This document shows positions 14,201-39,079 of a stretch of 64,000 nt of DNA, piece by piece. The notes below the pieces were generated by a model that was given only the letters and a program-made list of their open reading frames with translations, had not been told where the DNA came from and searched no databases. The stretch lies in assembly GCA_024362935.1 (NCBI GenBank), contig JANCRA010000025.1:13790936-13854935 (forward strand), written 5' to 3'. This DNA is from Setophaga petechia. Lineage: Eukaryota; Chordata; Aves; Passeriformes; Parulidae. Position 1 is the first letter of the stretch; every line of letters begins with the position of its first letter. Position numbers and translations under genes: made by a program.

Positions 14201-17200
14201 ACTTCTGTTTTCTGGATTCTTTTCAACTGCAGATTCAGCCATTCTTTGCAGACTGTGGCACAGACTGTCTGAGACACTCTGCTTCCATCCCATGTGAACC
14301 AGTTCCAAGTGAGAACCACTTCCCTGTAAATTAGATTTCCATTGTTTTACAGCTGATAACTGAATTTTTAACATAACTCTTGTCTTTTGCAGGTACAGAA
14401 CCATCGGGTAAGAAGTTCTTGCAACACCCTGAAACTTTTTTTGCTGCTCTTCTCCTGTTGTGTATAATGAGAAATGACCCTTCCTGCAAATGACCCAATG
14501 GGCAGGAAATGTCCCTGTTGAAAATTTTATATTATTTGAAAATAGTGGGCAGGCCATAGGTGGTGCATGAACTGTACCAACCATATTGGGAACCCACCAA
14601 AGCTCCCACTGAAACCTCAGAGGATGTGGAGATCAGCACATGGCAACCACTTGGTAACAAAACACCAACAAAGAGCAAGGAGACCCCACACACCTAATAA
14701 TGCTCTTGGTCTGGACTGTCATGTGAGGGATGGAGAGTTTAGGTCATAAGGGTTGAATTGTTCAGGGATTTCTTTGTTCAAGGTCTCTCTTTTGAGCCAC
14801 CAAGCTCACCCAGCCAGGTATCATAATCAATATGTGCAGTAAATCTCTCTGATGGAGATGAGAGCCTGGTGTCTAAAGTTTCTTTAACAGTCCCCTTGTA
14901 ACACTGAGTTCAGAATTAATTGTGCCAAGAATGACTTCACCATGATTTAATGAGGCAAGTATTTGTATGCAGTGTGAACCTTAAAGAGCAATTTTTTTGA
15001 GAGACACTTCACTTGCATAGAATTCTTTGAGAAGCAGTTTTGACAAGAAGAGTCTTAATATAAAATACTTTCTGTCACTTTGCTCAGTGTTAAAAAATTT
15101 GCATAATATAAAGCAGCTTTTGGAGAGAATAGCATGCATATATTCATTTTTATGAATGTCAAGATAACTTGTGCATAATGATTTGACATCTTTTTTTTGG
15201 CTGCAACACCTGTAAGGATCTTTTGCCCAAGATTAAAAAATTTTTTAAAAAGGAAAAACACCTGTAAACTGAAATTCTTGACCCAAAATAGGGATTTTTT
15301 TTTTTTAAGCTAGATTACATGAACAGGCAGGACATGGGCGGCATGCCTGTCAAAGCTGGGTAAACATTGCTATTTAGAGGAAGGTTCTTGATCTGTGTTT
15401 TCAGTGTGCTGCACATATGGTTCTTTGTGTGGAGCAAGTTTATGGTGCACAGCAGCACCATGCAAGCAGGAATTGGTTTGGAGAAGTGGCTGTGGATTGT
15501 AATGGAAGCACTGATCTGCTCAGCAAAGCCAGGGTCCTCCTCCCTTGGCTTCTGCTGCTCAAGGACCTTCTGCTCTTTGGTGGAGCTCTGTGTCTGAGGG
15601 GTGTTTTTGTTTTGCAGATGATATGATGATATGGCTCTACTGGTGTATCACTGGGATCTCCGTGTCACTGGTGGGGTCAGTCATCACAGCTGTGCTGTGT
15701 ATGACTAAAAAACGAGCAGGTGAGGCTCATACCAGCCAGGAAGAAAAAATCCAATGCTAAAGAATATTTTTTTTTCTCCTTCTGTACATGTTCCTATTGT
15801 GGTTTTGTTCCTTGCTGTACTGATGCCTTGCCACTGAGACAATGCCTATGAAAACATCTTCTGTTTTACATCATGGGACTTGCAATGTCCTTATGCCATC
15901 CACTAGATAAGTAAAGCCTTCCACAGGTTATCCTCTCTGATGCTCCATGGTCATGAGGGGAGAAAGGGATTTTGTAGTTCAGCCCTTTGTTTACTGCAGA
16001 TTGCTGCAGATTTTTACACTTTTTTTCCCCTGCATTGCATAAGAGCATTGCAGAACAGAAGCTTCCTGTTTGTCCACACTGTAGTCTTCCCCCTGTTCCC
16101 CAAATTCTCTGCAAAATTAATTTTATACTATTGTAAGATTAGATAAGGTTTTTCAATTGAAGTGGAAGGGAAAAAAACACAAGACAGAGACATCAAGCAA
16201 CTTGGAAAATTGGGTACTTAAGGGCTAACTCCTAGTTTTCTGTGCTGCAGCCATGAGGCAGTTATCTCAGGGATGCTGTGTAACTCACTGCTTGTGTTGT
16301 TTTCTTTTTACATGAGAGGAAGAATTGGCAATCTTTTGGAAAGTTTCTTAACATCAAATTCATCTATAAGATGCAGCTAGGGACATTTTAGTCACCTCTT
16401 CAGAAAAGCTTTTTAAGAAAAAGACATATTTTAAAAGCCTCTTCTCCTTAAAGAGAGGTCACAGGACAGTTGGGGCTTCTGTACTTGAGACTGCCACGAT
16501 TTGGGGAAGAAGCTGAAAGTTCATTTTGAGTGCATTGTCTCCTCTCAAAGGAAAAATATAGCAAGAACTGGCTGTAGAAGAGTCTTTATTCTTTCAGTGT
16601 GTTTTTTTATTAGGCTTCTCCCTCCTTAAACCTTTATCTCCCTACACAGTTGAAGATTTATTTTTTTAATCTAATCTACGGAAGGTGGTGTGATTTTAAG
16701 CATTTAATCTTACTTCATGCTTTCAGAACTGACAGTGACTATCTCTCTTCCAGAGCGCCGAAGAGGGAAGTGCAGCCACAACAATTTGCAAGCTGGTAAG
16801 ATGCAACTGTGTTTGGTCAAGCACCTCTCATGCAGGTCTCACACTGTTGCCCAGAAGGGGCTTTTGTAGGCTCTAACTACTCTGTAGATGCTTCTTGAAA
16901 CCAAAAGTTAGCCTGTTTAGCTAAAAGAAGCTTTGTTGTATGGAATTTGGAATGCTGCATTTGTAAGATGGGAGGTAATTGCTTTGGAATGTGGGGAGGC
17001 TTTTGACCCAGCCAAGGCTGTACTGGCAGAAGAAGCTTTGCTAATCATCTAGGCCATAGCAACAGCAGATTGGTTTGGGCTGGGTGCACTCAGCTCTCCA
17101 CCAGAGAATACAGCAATATTTGCAAACCTCTTGGAGCTGCTGCAGTGTTTTTGTGAGGTGAAAGTTGATGAATCATCTGGGCATTGTCATAAATCACAGC

Positions 17201-18877
17201 CTCACTGTGTCTGTTACTTTGATATTAAATTTACACGATGAGATGTTGTCCACATACATTGCCAAGAGAGCATTAAAGTTTAAAAGTTGTGTTAATACCC
17301 TGCAGTGCTGATTATTGCTGACTCACACCTTTACAATTTGGGGACTGTGGCTGTAATTAACATTTCCCTGCCTTCCATCAGCACCGTACAGCGAGCTGCC
17401 CCTGCCGCCCTTGAGGCTGCGCAAGGTTTGGATCGTGTACTCTGCCGATCACCTGCTCTACGTGGACGTGGTGCTGAGGTTTGCTGAGTTCCTGATGACA
17501 GTCTGTGGCACTGCTGTGGCCTTGGATCTGCTGGAGGACCACCACATCTCAGAGCTGGGGCCCTTACCCTGGCTGACCCGGCAGAAGAAGGAGATGGAAG
17601 AGCTGTCTTCAAAGATCATCATCCTGTGCTCTCGGGGCACCCAGGCCAAATGGCAGGCCATGCTTGGGAATGAGCCTGTGTGTCTCAAGCAAGATCAGCA
17701 AAAGCCAGTGGGAGACCTGTTCACCCCAGCCTTGAACCTCATCCTGCCAGATTTCAAGAAGCCAGCCTGTTTTGGAATGTACATAGTTTGCTACTTTGAG
17801 GGAATAAGCAGTGAGAGAGATATACCTGATCTGTTCAATGTCACATCCAGATACCAACTGATGGACAAGTTTGAGGATATTTATTTTCGGATTCAGGATC
17901 TGGAGAAGTTTGAACCTGGCCGGATCCATCGAATCCAGGAAATCACAGCTGAAAATTACATCGATACCCCCAGTGGGAGGAAGCTGAAAGAGGCCATAGA
18001 GAAATTCAAGAACTGGCAGACTGAGCACCCAGACTGGTTTGAGAGTGAAACCATCTGCCTGGATAGTGATGAAGAGTTGCATTCCCTGAGCAGAGAGAGC
18101 CAGGTGGATTCACTGCTGAGTGAGCCAGGTGGAATTGTGAAACACCAGCTGCACCTACGTGAGCCTGACCCCTGTTACACCATCAGCCTCCACGTGCAGG
18201 AAGGTGAAAGTACAGGCTGCAAGCTGCAGCCTCAGCTTAATCCATGTGGGGATCCAAACTCCCACACTGTGGTCCTTCCTGTGGATGTTCCTCCAGTTCA
18301 GGTGGTGGAGCCAGTCTCTTCCATGGAAGGTAGAAATATACTCAGTCACCACGTGCTGAGCAATGAGGACTGTATGGAAGGAGTTCCTCTTCTGGAGACA
18401 AGCTTTCCAATGAGGAATAACCTCATCCTCCACGAAGGCTCTGAAGCTTCAGCACCTGACCAGAGTCCTGCAGACTTGTCAGATGAGCTGGGTGACCATC
18501 TGAATGGACTCATGTACCCTCTTTATCAGCAGAGTGTCATCCCTTCAGAGCCCTGTCTGTGCCAGGGGGAGGCTGACCAGCAGCACCAGCTGGTCTTTGA
18601 TGACCAGTGCAAAGACCAGAGACAGTCAGTGCAGTCAGACCAGGGCTACATCTCCAGATGCTCCCCTCTGCCTCCTGAGGACCTTCTAGAGGAGGAGGAG
18701 GAAGAGGAGGAGGAGGATCAGGAACAACAGGGGGGCTTTCATGAGCTCTCCTCAGAGGTTTTGAACAGCCTGAAGAGCCTCCAGAAACAGCTGTTTTTCC
18801 AGGACATTCAGAGGCACTCTAGCTGGAGCTATCCAGCAGAGGTGATGGACATTGACCAGTCTTTGGAGGACTCTTAG
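5207..18877 (+). CDS. IL17RA: IL-17 receptor A, exons 2-13 (exon 1 outside window)
   Basis: Single-pass type I receptor subunit shared by IL-17 family cytokines; it signals through a cytoplasmic SEFIR domain that recruits ACT1. Exons: 5207-5231, 7051-7197, 8950-9074, 10484-10610, 11949-11996, 12084-12241, 13422-13496, 14233-14308, 14393-14407, 15618-15719, 16754-16795, 17382-18877. Together they give 2436 nt, or 811 codons plus TAG, with every phase joining. The human protein is 866 aa, so the missing part (signal peptide and first residues) fits one upstream exon. The translation resembles human IL17RA throughout: N-terminal DLNCLVRNSTC, LEGAELAVMQV, paired cysteines in exons 8-9, the membrane segment in exon 11, the SEFIR start RKVWIVYSADH, and the C-terminal QSVQSDQGYISR. 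No frameshift or internal stop is seen. Recognition is from memory of the human protein. Confidence 0.95.
6670..6820. repeat. Intronic duplication A, copy 1
   Basis: About 145 bp (AATTAACTATTGGAGCAATT onward) recurs at about 8453-8600 with a few substitutions, in direct orientation. Copy 1 lies in IL17RA intron 2 and copy 2 in intron 3, flanking exon 3. Confidence 0.85.
7051..7197 (+). CDS. IL17RA: IL17RA exon 3
   Basis: Acceptor TGGACAG, donor GTAAGT. It encodes STCMESSWLQVAAWTPSA through LQIEWKVATD, part of the first extracellular FnIII-like domain. It begins with two codon bases and ends in phase 1. Confidence 0.92.
7211..7311 (+). repeat. IL17RA: Partial duplicate of exon 5 acceptor (decoy exon candidate)
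   Basis: Positions 7211-7286 repeat about 75 bp of 10424-10500 with roughly one mismatch: the end of intron 4, its T-rich tract and CAG acceptor, and the first 17 bases of exon 5. A donor-like GTAAGG follows at 7312, defining a possible 42-nt exon at 7270-7311. Joined after exon 3 (phase 1), it would reach TGA six codons in. No evidence of use can be seen from sequence alone. Confidence 0.85.
7385..7882 (-). mobile_element. IL17RA: LTR-like element in IL17RA intron 3
   Basis: The segment is bounded on the + strand by TGTTGATTATTTC and GGTTCCAACA, that is, terminal TGTTG...CAACA. Its overall make-up resembles avian retroviral LTRs read on the minus strand. I could not find a matching target-site duplication, so the limits and the class are tentative. 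Confidence 0.35.
8331..8743. repeat. Intronic tandem duplication B (about 120-bp arms)
   Basis: Arms at about 8331-8449 and 8621-8743 share AGCTTTGAGAG, GTGGAACTGCCAGGG, AGAATGCAGTCACCTTCT and CATTTGCACAGATGTGGCTT. The offset is about 290 bp. The space between is filled by copy 2 of duplication A. Confidence 0.85.
8453..8600. repeat. Intronic duplication A, copy 2
   Basis: Second copy of the 6670-6820 block. It sits between the two copies of a different duplication (8331-8449 and 8621-8743). Confidence 0.85.
8950..9074 (+). CDS. IL17RA: IL17RA exon 4
   Basis: Acceptor CCCTGCAG, donor GTGAGT. It encodes ASIRSLEGAELAVMQVSS and then VCAQFDFLNNL, aligning with the human ASILYLEGAELSVLQL stretch. 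Ends in phase 0. Confidence 0.93.
9359..9757 (+). mobile_element. Solo LTR with 6-bp target-site duplication
   Basis: A 399-bp element starting TGTGGTGGTGTTCACAGGGG and ending CATGTCTGTGACA, flanked on both sides by GGTTCT (9353-9358 and 9758-9763). It resembles an abundant songbird endogenous-retrovirus LTR; a 6-bp duplication fits alpha/beta-retrovirus-like elements. It lies in IL17RA intron 4, sense to the gene, and has no internal coding region. Confidence 0.85.
10484..10610 (+). CDS. IL17RA: IL17RA exon 5
   Basis: Acceptor TTGTTTTCAG, donor GTAAGA. It encodes WNFTFDRFEVEPGQTY and VTVYHLPKLGVNGDYN. About 75 bp around its acceptor recurs near 7211-7286 in intron 3 (see findings). Confidence 0.93.
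11949..11996 (+). CDS. IL17RA: IL17RA exon 6 (48 bp)
   Basis: Acceptor TTCTTGCAG, donor GTAAAA. It encodes DCSDSLMKRTIPCIKT with cysteines placed as in the human linker between the two extracellular FnIII domains. Confidence 0.9.
12084..12241 (+). CDS. IL17RA: IL17RA exon 7
   Basis: Acceptor ACTTCCAG, donor GTGAGT. It encodes GSLWEPRIQGAVLDDT and then WVEAARYRIHVASYMHEK, the start of the second FnIII domain. Confidence 0.92.
13422..13496 (+). CDS. IL17RA: IL17RA exon 8 (75 bp)
   Basis: Acceptor TTTCTGCAG, donor GTGGGA. Twenty-five in-frame codons include VNVTIRIENIKACCRYKIQ, matching human NVTLTLRNLKGCCRHQVQ with the conserved cysteine pair. Confidence 0.9.
13662..14042 (+). mobile_element. 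LTR-like element in IL17RA intron 8
   Basis: TGTAGGGGGGTAGAATATAA, TTAACAGGCCACAGGTGTAA, a possible TATA-like CCATAAAAGAG, and AACAGTATGGAGCCCCTGCA are familiar to me from a common passerine LTR. The right boundary near GTGCAAC is a guess and no target-site duplication was found. Confidence 0.5.
14233..14308 (+). CDS. IL17RA: IL17RA exon 9
   Basis: Acceptor CAACTGCAG, donor GTGAGA. It encodes IQPFFADCGTDCLRHSASI, near-identical to human IQPFFSSCLNDCLRHSATV. Ends in phase 1. Confidence 0.93.
14393..14407 (+). CDS. IL17RA: IL17RA exon 10 (15-bp microexon)
   Basis: Acceptor TCTTTTGCAG, donor GTAAGA. Fifteen bases in phase 1-1 encode STEPS plus one base, the juxtamembrane spacer that corresponds to the human DTPEPIPD region. 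It is supported by consensus splice sites and by phase continuity between exons 9 and 11. Confidence 0.8.
14516..14889 (+). mobile_element. Solo LTR with 5-bp target-site duplication
   Basis: A 374-bp element starting TGTTGAAAATTT and ending TTTCTTTAACA (imperfect terminal inverted repeats), flanked by GTCCC at 14511-14515 and 14890-14894. A 5-bp duplication suits ERVL-like elements. It sits in IL17RA intron 10, 109 bp after the microexon donor and upstream of the membrane-span exon. Confidence 0.85.
15618..15719 (+). CDS. IL17RA: IL17RA exon 11 (transmembrane exon)
   Basis: Acceptor TTTTGCAG, donor GTGAGG. It encodes the single membrane span, beginning MMIWLYWCITGISVSLVGS and followed by CMTKKRA, where basic residues mark the cytoplasmic side. 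It is 102 bp in phase 1-1, so skipping it would keep frame and give a secreted receptor. Confidence 0.93.
16754..16795 (+). CDS. IL17RA: IL17RA exon 12 (42 bp)
   Basis: Acceptor CTCTTCCAG, donor GTAAGA, phase 1-1. It encodes ERRRGKCSHNNLQA, a basic juxtamembrane linker that differs from the human sequence, as expected for this poorly conserved segment. Confidence 0.8.
17382..18877 (+). CDS. IL17RA: IL17RA terminal exon: SEFIR domain and tail
   Basis: Acceptor TTCCATCAG; ends at TAG 18875-18877. The SEFIR domain starts at RKVWIVYSADHLLYVDVVL and includes LCSRGTQAKWQ and KPACFGMYIVCYF, the fold that pairs with ACT1. Further on are the conserved QSVQSDQGYISR motif and a Glu run at about 18690-18717 (human IL17RA has a similar acidic stretch). 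The whole cytoplasmic tail is open. Confidence 0.95.
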
Positions 18878-21800
18878 GCTCTGCCTGGGACCTGCCCTGT
18901 TTGAAATGCAGGGATGGAAGGTGGTCCCATGCAGAGCAGTACTGAGGCTGCATTTCCAGCACTGTCCTTGTCCTTGCATTGTAAATGGCTTAGTGCTGGG
19001 GCCTTCCTGTACTGCTGGGATGCAGCACTGCCCAGCACATGTGGAATGTTGCTTCTCTGTGGAGAGAAGCCAGGAGCATTGGCCACCCCTGTGAGAGAAC
19101 AGGCAGTGCTTCTGTTCCTTGGGGAGAAGCATTGCACTGAATTCTCACTGATGGATGGCAGAAAAATTACTGTGGCTCATCCACTCGTGCCTTCAAAATG
19201 CCCTCCAGCTGTGCTGATTCTATTGCACTAGATAAAAGTCACAGGCATGGTTTAGAAAATAGGTTTAGATAACATGGTGGCATTTGCATTGCCCATTTTA
19301 ATACACATTTTGAACATTTCCTTGTAAATACTGTATTAAAGACATGTGCCTTAAATTTCAGCTAGATTAGGGCTGTCTATACCTGGTTGATAAATGTGCC
19401 TAAGATTTTTTTTTTCCCCACTCATCATTCATTTGCAGCTGCATTTCCATGGTCATTTGGAAATCAAGTGGAATAGCTGAGAATAAGTGGGATAAATGTT
19501 TAAATTGAGAGTCTCCATAACTCTTCCTGCCTCTCTACTGGAGGTATGTGCTTGAAAACCAGCAACAGCAGTGAAGGGGGAAGAGGAGACCAAGAAATGG
19601 AATTTGGGGTTTTTTTCCAGTTTTAAGAAATGTGGAGCTGAATACAGAATCAGGGGAATCTGGTGTATTCCATGGCACACTGCTGCAGTGCTGCTTGCTT
19701 TTGGATATCTTAGCACCAGGAAGATGTGAACTGAAGATATAGATAGTGACACACAAGGAGATAAAGGACTGTTCTGGAGGAGGAAAAACTGTAGCCTCAG
19801 CAGATGCTGTTTTAGAGTGAAAATTATATCTGAGTTAAGGGAGGCTGAGTGAAAATGACTGTAAGATGTACTTGTGTGGGTTTAAGCTCCAGCACAGGTA
19901 GTTCAGGTTAACCACAGTGAAATGCTGAGCAGAGTAAAGGCTTGATCTTCCAGGAGCAGTGATGGTAAGGCTGGCATTTACCCTGTTTCTTATCCCTGGA
20001 TAACAGCCTGTGAGATGTAAATACATCCAGCCCTTTCTCCTTTGTTGTTTTCTCATCCGTCTAAGTTTACTTGTCAAAAAAATCTTTTATCTCAGCTTTT
20101 TTTAAAATCTAATGTCTTAGAAAGAATCTATTCTTTTCTCTTGCAATTTATTTTGTATTGTGTGTATTTTATAATTCTGTGTTTAACCTGTGGGGTTTTT
20201 TTCCTTAAATTAAAAACAAAGAATACTTTTTTGGATATATTCAGTTAAATACTTCTGTGTCCTCAATTGTTTGTAATTTCCATGCAGGACTCTTGGGATA
20301 GCTCAGTAACAAAGGGACAATCCCTGCAGAGATCCAGGCTTAAGGCTGGGAGCCTTTCTGCTCCAACAGGAATCCAATCTAACCCAACAGAGCTAAGCAA
20401 GAGGCAGCTGCAATCTCAATGCTTCTCCAGTGAGAACCCATTTCCCAGATTATGTCAGTAATTGCCATCTTGATGATCCCACTTCTAAAAGTTTCTTTTA
20501 TCTTACAGCAATTAACAAGTAAATCTGATTTTTTTTCCCCATGAGTCTTTTTCAAGTGGTATAAATTCCTATAAATTACTTAAATAGGAAGCTCAGAAGT
20601 GTCATCTGAATTTCCTTGCCTTAGTCTTTCCCTTCTCAGATAACTCCCTTGGTGTTAGAGCTCTTAGAATTTGCTTTCACTTACAAAAAGTTTGTTTGAA
20701 GGGAAAATCCAGACTCTATTTTAGCAATCCAGTATGAGGAAAACAAGTAACTTCAACGCATCTGTTGGTCCCTATTCAATACAAAATCAAATAGCCCAGC
20801 AAGAATCAAAGGAGGGGGGGAAAAGGAACAAAATCAGTCACAAGTTTCTAATTTTATTTTAACAATCTTGCTTTTTAAAAAATACAAGTTCTGATTAATG
20901 CCAGGGGGATGCCAAGTGTCCATCAGCCACAGGCCTTATCTCTCACTTCCATTTCCCCTCCTGGGAGTAGTCATCCCTTTTGTCAGGATAGCAAACAAAG
21001 AGCAGTAAAATGCTAAATAACTGAGTTGTGTAACAGGATCCCAAGGGACCTGTGTCTTAGTATGGCACAAATTCGTTCAGCAAAGTGTTACTGACCTGGA
21101 CCAGTAATTGAATGTTGGCACAATGTACAGGAGTTGTGCAAGGTGCATCAGGAGAGGTATTGTTTGCACTTCCGTGGTACCACCAGCTCTCTTCTGCAAA
21201 CAGAAAGGTTTAAGGAAGCAAGAGCTCAATTACCAAAGAGGAGGGGATTCAATAGGAGGAGCAGGTTTATAAACAAGACATTTGAAGATCTTTAAATGTT
21301 TTTTCATTGTAAGTAATTGCAGGAGCAGCAGAGCTGCCCTTTTAGTTGCAAGGGGGCTTCAGTATAGGCAACTACAAGAGCTTTAACACTCTCCAAACAG
21401 CACAATTCCTAACAACCTAGAAACCATGGCACCACAAAGAACAACTTTTTCTACAAAGGAATTCTATGCAACACAAGTGTCATTTTGCAGGGTCATGTGT
21501 CCCGGGCAACCTTTTCATCCATGGAAAAATCTGAACTGTGAGTTCACTGCCAATGGGTTAAAAATGCCATGGCCAGATAAATTTCAAATATGCCATTTTT
21601 CTCAATAATGTCCTAACTGGAAAAAGGCACTCACTTTTGAAACAGCAACTTTGTTATGGGCTATGAAGGGGTACTGAAGTAAGACTAGTAAATAATTGTG
21701 CTGTGATTCTTTTGATGTCTCAACTATGCTCATGCTTCAGTGTATTAGGGATTAGCACTTTGGTGCTATTGGGAACTTGGCCATAGGAGCAGCCAAACAT

Positions 21801-24058
21801 AATTGGTGATGAAAAGCTTTTTTTTTTTCCTTCAGCTTGTTTTTGGCAAAGTTGGTTGGGGATTTTTTTTTTTCCTTTCAGCTGATTGACTGAAGAATGG
21901 AGTAGTCCTAGGTTCAGGTATCACCTTATTCTCTCTTGAATAATTATTTCTGAGCTTCCACTACCTATTTAATGCTGAAAAAGGAAGGTGCAAGGAAACA
22001 AATATCTGTACAAGCAGAATATGCCTGTAATTACACCTCCTTTGGCCAGGAACTTAGCATCCCCTCAACACATTTCACATCACATAGGAAAAGTTCACAG
22101 TACCAAGTTTTACAATCACAGTCACTCACAGCACCAAGATTGTCCAGACAAGAAGAAGTTACCGAAGAGAAAGGCCACTGGCCAAAATTCACACAACTGC
22201 CCACGTAAGGGCTCAGGTTAAAAATAAAGCACTGGTGGGAAAGTTAAGCCTAGCTTTTGCCAACTCTCCATTTGGCACAAGGAGAGCAGCGAGTCACCCA
22301 TCCTAGCTGCACTTCTGAACAGAACAGCACTATTGACCCATCTTTTCACGGGGCTTTTCCAGCCCCTCAAAACCCATCAGCCACGGAGAGCTTGGGGAGA
22401 AGAGCCCCATGGCAGCCCCACTTCTGCCTCTGGGAGCTGGAAGTTACCAGACTGTAAACATTTTGTTGTAGCAGTCCACCGGAGCAGGCAGTTGATCCCA
22501 CTCAGTGACAAGGGAGGTGGGACAGAGGCTCTGAAGCCCAAGCCCTGAAAGAAAGAATAAATGTGTGTGCGGAAGAAGCCTGGGCTGCACCTGCAGTCCT
22601 GCTGTGGGTAGCAGTTGGTTGTGCTTTATTTCCCCTTCCCATCAGGACAGCTTGAAAAAAAAAGAAAAAACAAAAAAAAACTTGCAACAGGAAACTCTTG
22701 TTTTTCACAATTATTGCAGCCTTGCCCAGATAACAAAATATAAGCCTGGGAGGGGCAAAGTCCTTCCTCCAGACGTGGTCTGTGTGCTCCTCCTTCCATG
22801 GGCTGGTTTCAGGAGCAGCTGCAGCCAGGCAGAAGAGCAGGCCTTAACCCCACCCAACATTCATGGAGCTTAAAACCAAAGAAAACTGTGTTCCTGTGAG
22901 AGGTTACTAACAATTTTTCCCCACCTACCCTAAACCACATGCACACAGAGGACAGGATGCTGATCCATGGGCTTTCACCAAAGCTCGAGAGCCCCTCTGC
23001 CCCGAGGGCTCCTGCAGCACTTTGCTTTCTGTGCTGAAATGTTTGGTTCACTGAGCATGGAGCCCACCCCGAGCGGTGCCAGCGTCCTCTGCTCTGCTCT
23101 GCTCTGCTCTTGGAGAGGGGGCACTCTGCAGGCTTAGCCCCATCTCTGCTCTCTCAAGCAGGCATGGAAGGGGGCCAGAGGAAATTTTCCAGCCTTTCTG
23201 GCTGTGGAAAGGAAGACCCTACGCTCCGTGTAAAAGAAAACCAACGCTGATCCCGTAAACATGCATATTCACAGAAAAATGTGAGCCCCAGCACCTGGGG
23301 ATGCCAGCAGGAGGCTGCTGTAAACCCTGTTCTCACCAGAAATAAATGTCTTGGTGGTTATGAAATGGGGCCTAAGCCCTGGTTTGTGTCCATGCTGGAC
23401 TGGTTTCTTTAGCGTGTGAAGTCAATGTAAGATGCAAAAGGTTGAAGCACAGAGGTAGACATTTTGGCTAGGAGAAGGTGGCTCATGGGCTGAAGTGACC
23501 GAGTGGCCAGCGTGCTTCCAGAGGTTCCTTAGCTGGCACACAAAGGCCTGGGAAACACAGGCAGCAGCTTTGCAAAGGGAAACCAAAGCGTGCTTCCTTC
23601 TGTCCTTCCCGTACCTGGAGGCAACACCTGCTGGTCAGGCCCCTCTTGCATCTCATTATTGTGGTCAGCTGGAGTTCTTAAAGGAGGGGACAAAATGCAC
23701 TGGTCCCTGTTGAGGATGAAAAGGAAAAACTGAACCTTTTCGGTGACAAAGCAACACAATGTCCTGGGAGGGGGGGGAAGAGTGGGACCCTCCAGACAGT
23801 GGAGATGCAGAAGCACTGGAAGAAGTCTTGTCATGAAGGACAGGTGCGTTTTCTGGGGACAAGCGTCATCCGTAGGCTCCTGCAGGTAGTCGGGTTTGTG
23901 CGGAGCTTCCGCTGCTGGATTTGTCCATAAGGAAGGGAGGAGGGGAACGGGAGTCTGACAGGGAAACCCACGTCCCCTTCCCCTGCTCGGCCACGGCGGA
24001 GGGAACCTGAGCAGAACGCAGAGACAGAGCCTCTGCCGGGAGCGGGCCCGGGGGGGGC
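18878..24058. other. Convergent 3' region: IL17RA 3'UTR and TMEM121B 3'UTR
   Basis: No coding exon is seen. From the left it should hold the IL17RA 3'UTR, with a candidate ATTAAA at about 19334. From the right it should hold the TMEM121B 3'UTR, with minus-strand AATAAA candidates near 22625 and 20853. Which signals are used cannot be told from sequence. Short simple stretches such as CTCTG repeats near 23090 are present. Confidence 0.6.
19333..19340 (+). terminator. IL17RA: Candidate poly(A) signal of IL17RA (ATTAAA)
   Basis: ATTAAA within CTGTATTAAAGACATG lies about 455 bp after the IL17RA stop codon, in AT-rich sequence. It is the first convincing hexamer I see downstream; use is inferred. 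Confidence 0.35.
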
Positions 24059-38204
<14,146 letters not shown>

Positions 38205-38506
38205 CCGCCCCGGCCGCCTCGGGCTCCCGCCGCGCCCGGACTACAGCTCCCGTCCGCCCCTGCGGCCCGGGCACGCCGCCGCTACCGGCCCGCGGGGAGC
38301 GGCCGGAGCCCTGCCCGCCCACACCGTGGCACCGGGCAAAGGTGCTGCCAGGGAAGGGTGTTACCCCTGCTCCGGGCAAAGCGAGTTTGGCGAGAGCTGA
38401 AAGGAGGAGCGGGTGCTGGAGGCAGCGGGACCCGGAGGGAAAGGGAGTCCGCTGGCCACAAGCAGCCCTGCCACGCTAGAGGCATACAGAATCAACGGCG
38501 AGCCGT

Positions 38507-38820
38507 GCTAGAAAGAAGAAGGCTGCTGATGTGATGAATAAGGCTATTCCGTAGCGTAGTCCTTTTTGGACAGGGGGAGTTTGGTGGCCTTGGGATGTGC
38601 TTTCTCGTACGATGTCACATCATCATTGGAACATGAGAATAGTGGAGAGTAGGCCTAGGATAAGGAGTCAGGGGAGTTGTAGTGGAATCATATTGTCAGT
38701 CCTGAGGTGTTTAGGAGAGCAGCGGCTGCTCCTAGGATGGGTCAGGGGCTAGGGTCTACTATGTGCTAAGAATGTGCTTGGTGTGCCATTGAAGAGTTCC
38801 ATATTTTCTTGTAGGTAGAG
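38507..38820 (-). pseudogene. Nuclear mitochondrial insert (NUMT): COX3 5' part plus end of ATP6
   Basis: On the minus strand, ATG at 38789 opens a COX3-like reading: ATGGCACACCAAGCACA, then HIVDPSP-, HYNSPQLLILGLLS- and RDIVRESTFQGH-type codons. TGA stands where Trp is expected in AGCCCCTGACCCATC, which fits the vertebrate mitochondrial code. Upstream, CTCTACCTACAAGAAAATA matches the ATP6 C-terminus, giving the mitochondrial ATP6-COX3 order. Homology stops near TTCTTTCTAGC (38507). The ATP6/COX3 junction differs by a small indel, as expected for a dead nuclear copy. Confidence 0.92.
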
Positions 38821-39079
38821 ATTTGGGCAGGAGGGAGCCAGAGGCTTTGAGCCCTGCAGTGCAATCACAGCGGGTTTATCTCAGCCCTTCGCAAAGTCAG
38901 AGAACGGGAAGTGCTCCAGCGCTGCTCCGTGATAACCAAGGCGTGGGCCCGGGCACGGCCTGGCTTCAGTCGGACTGGTGCCTGCTCGCCCTGCCTGCCA
39001 TCTGCATGCCCAGGAATGGCACCGCAGCCTGGCACCTCTGCCAGCCCACGGGCACAGGGATTGTCCTGTGCGCTCGGCA

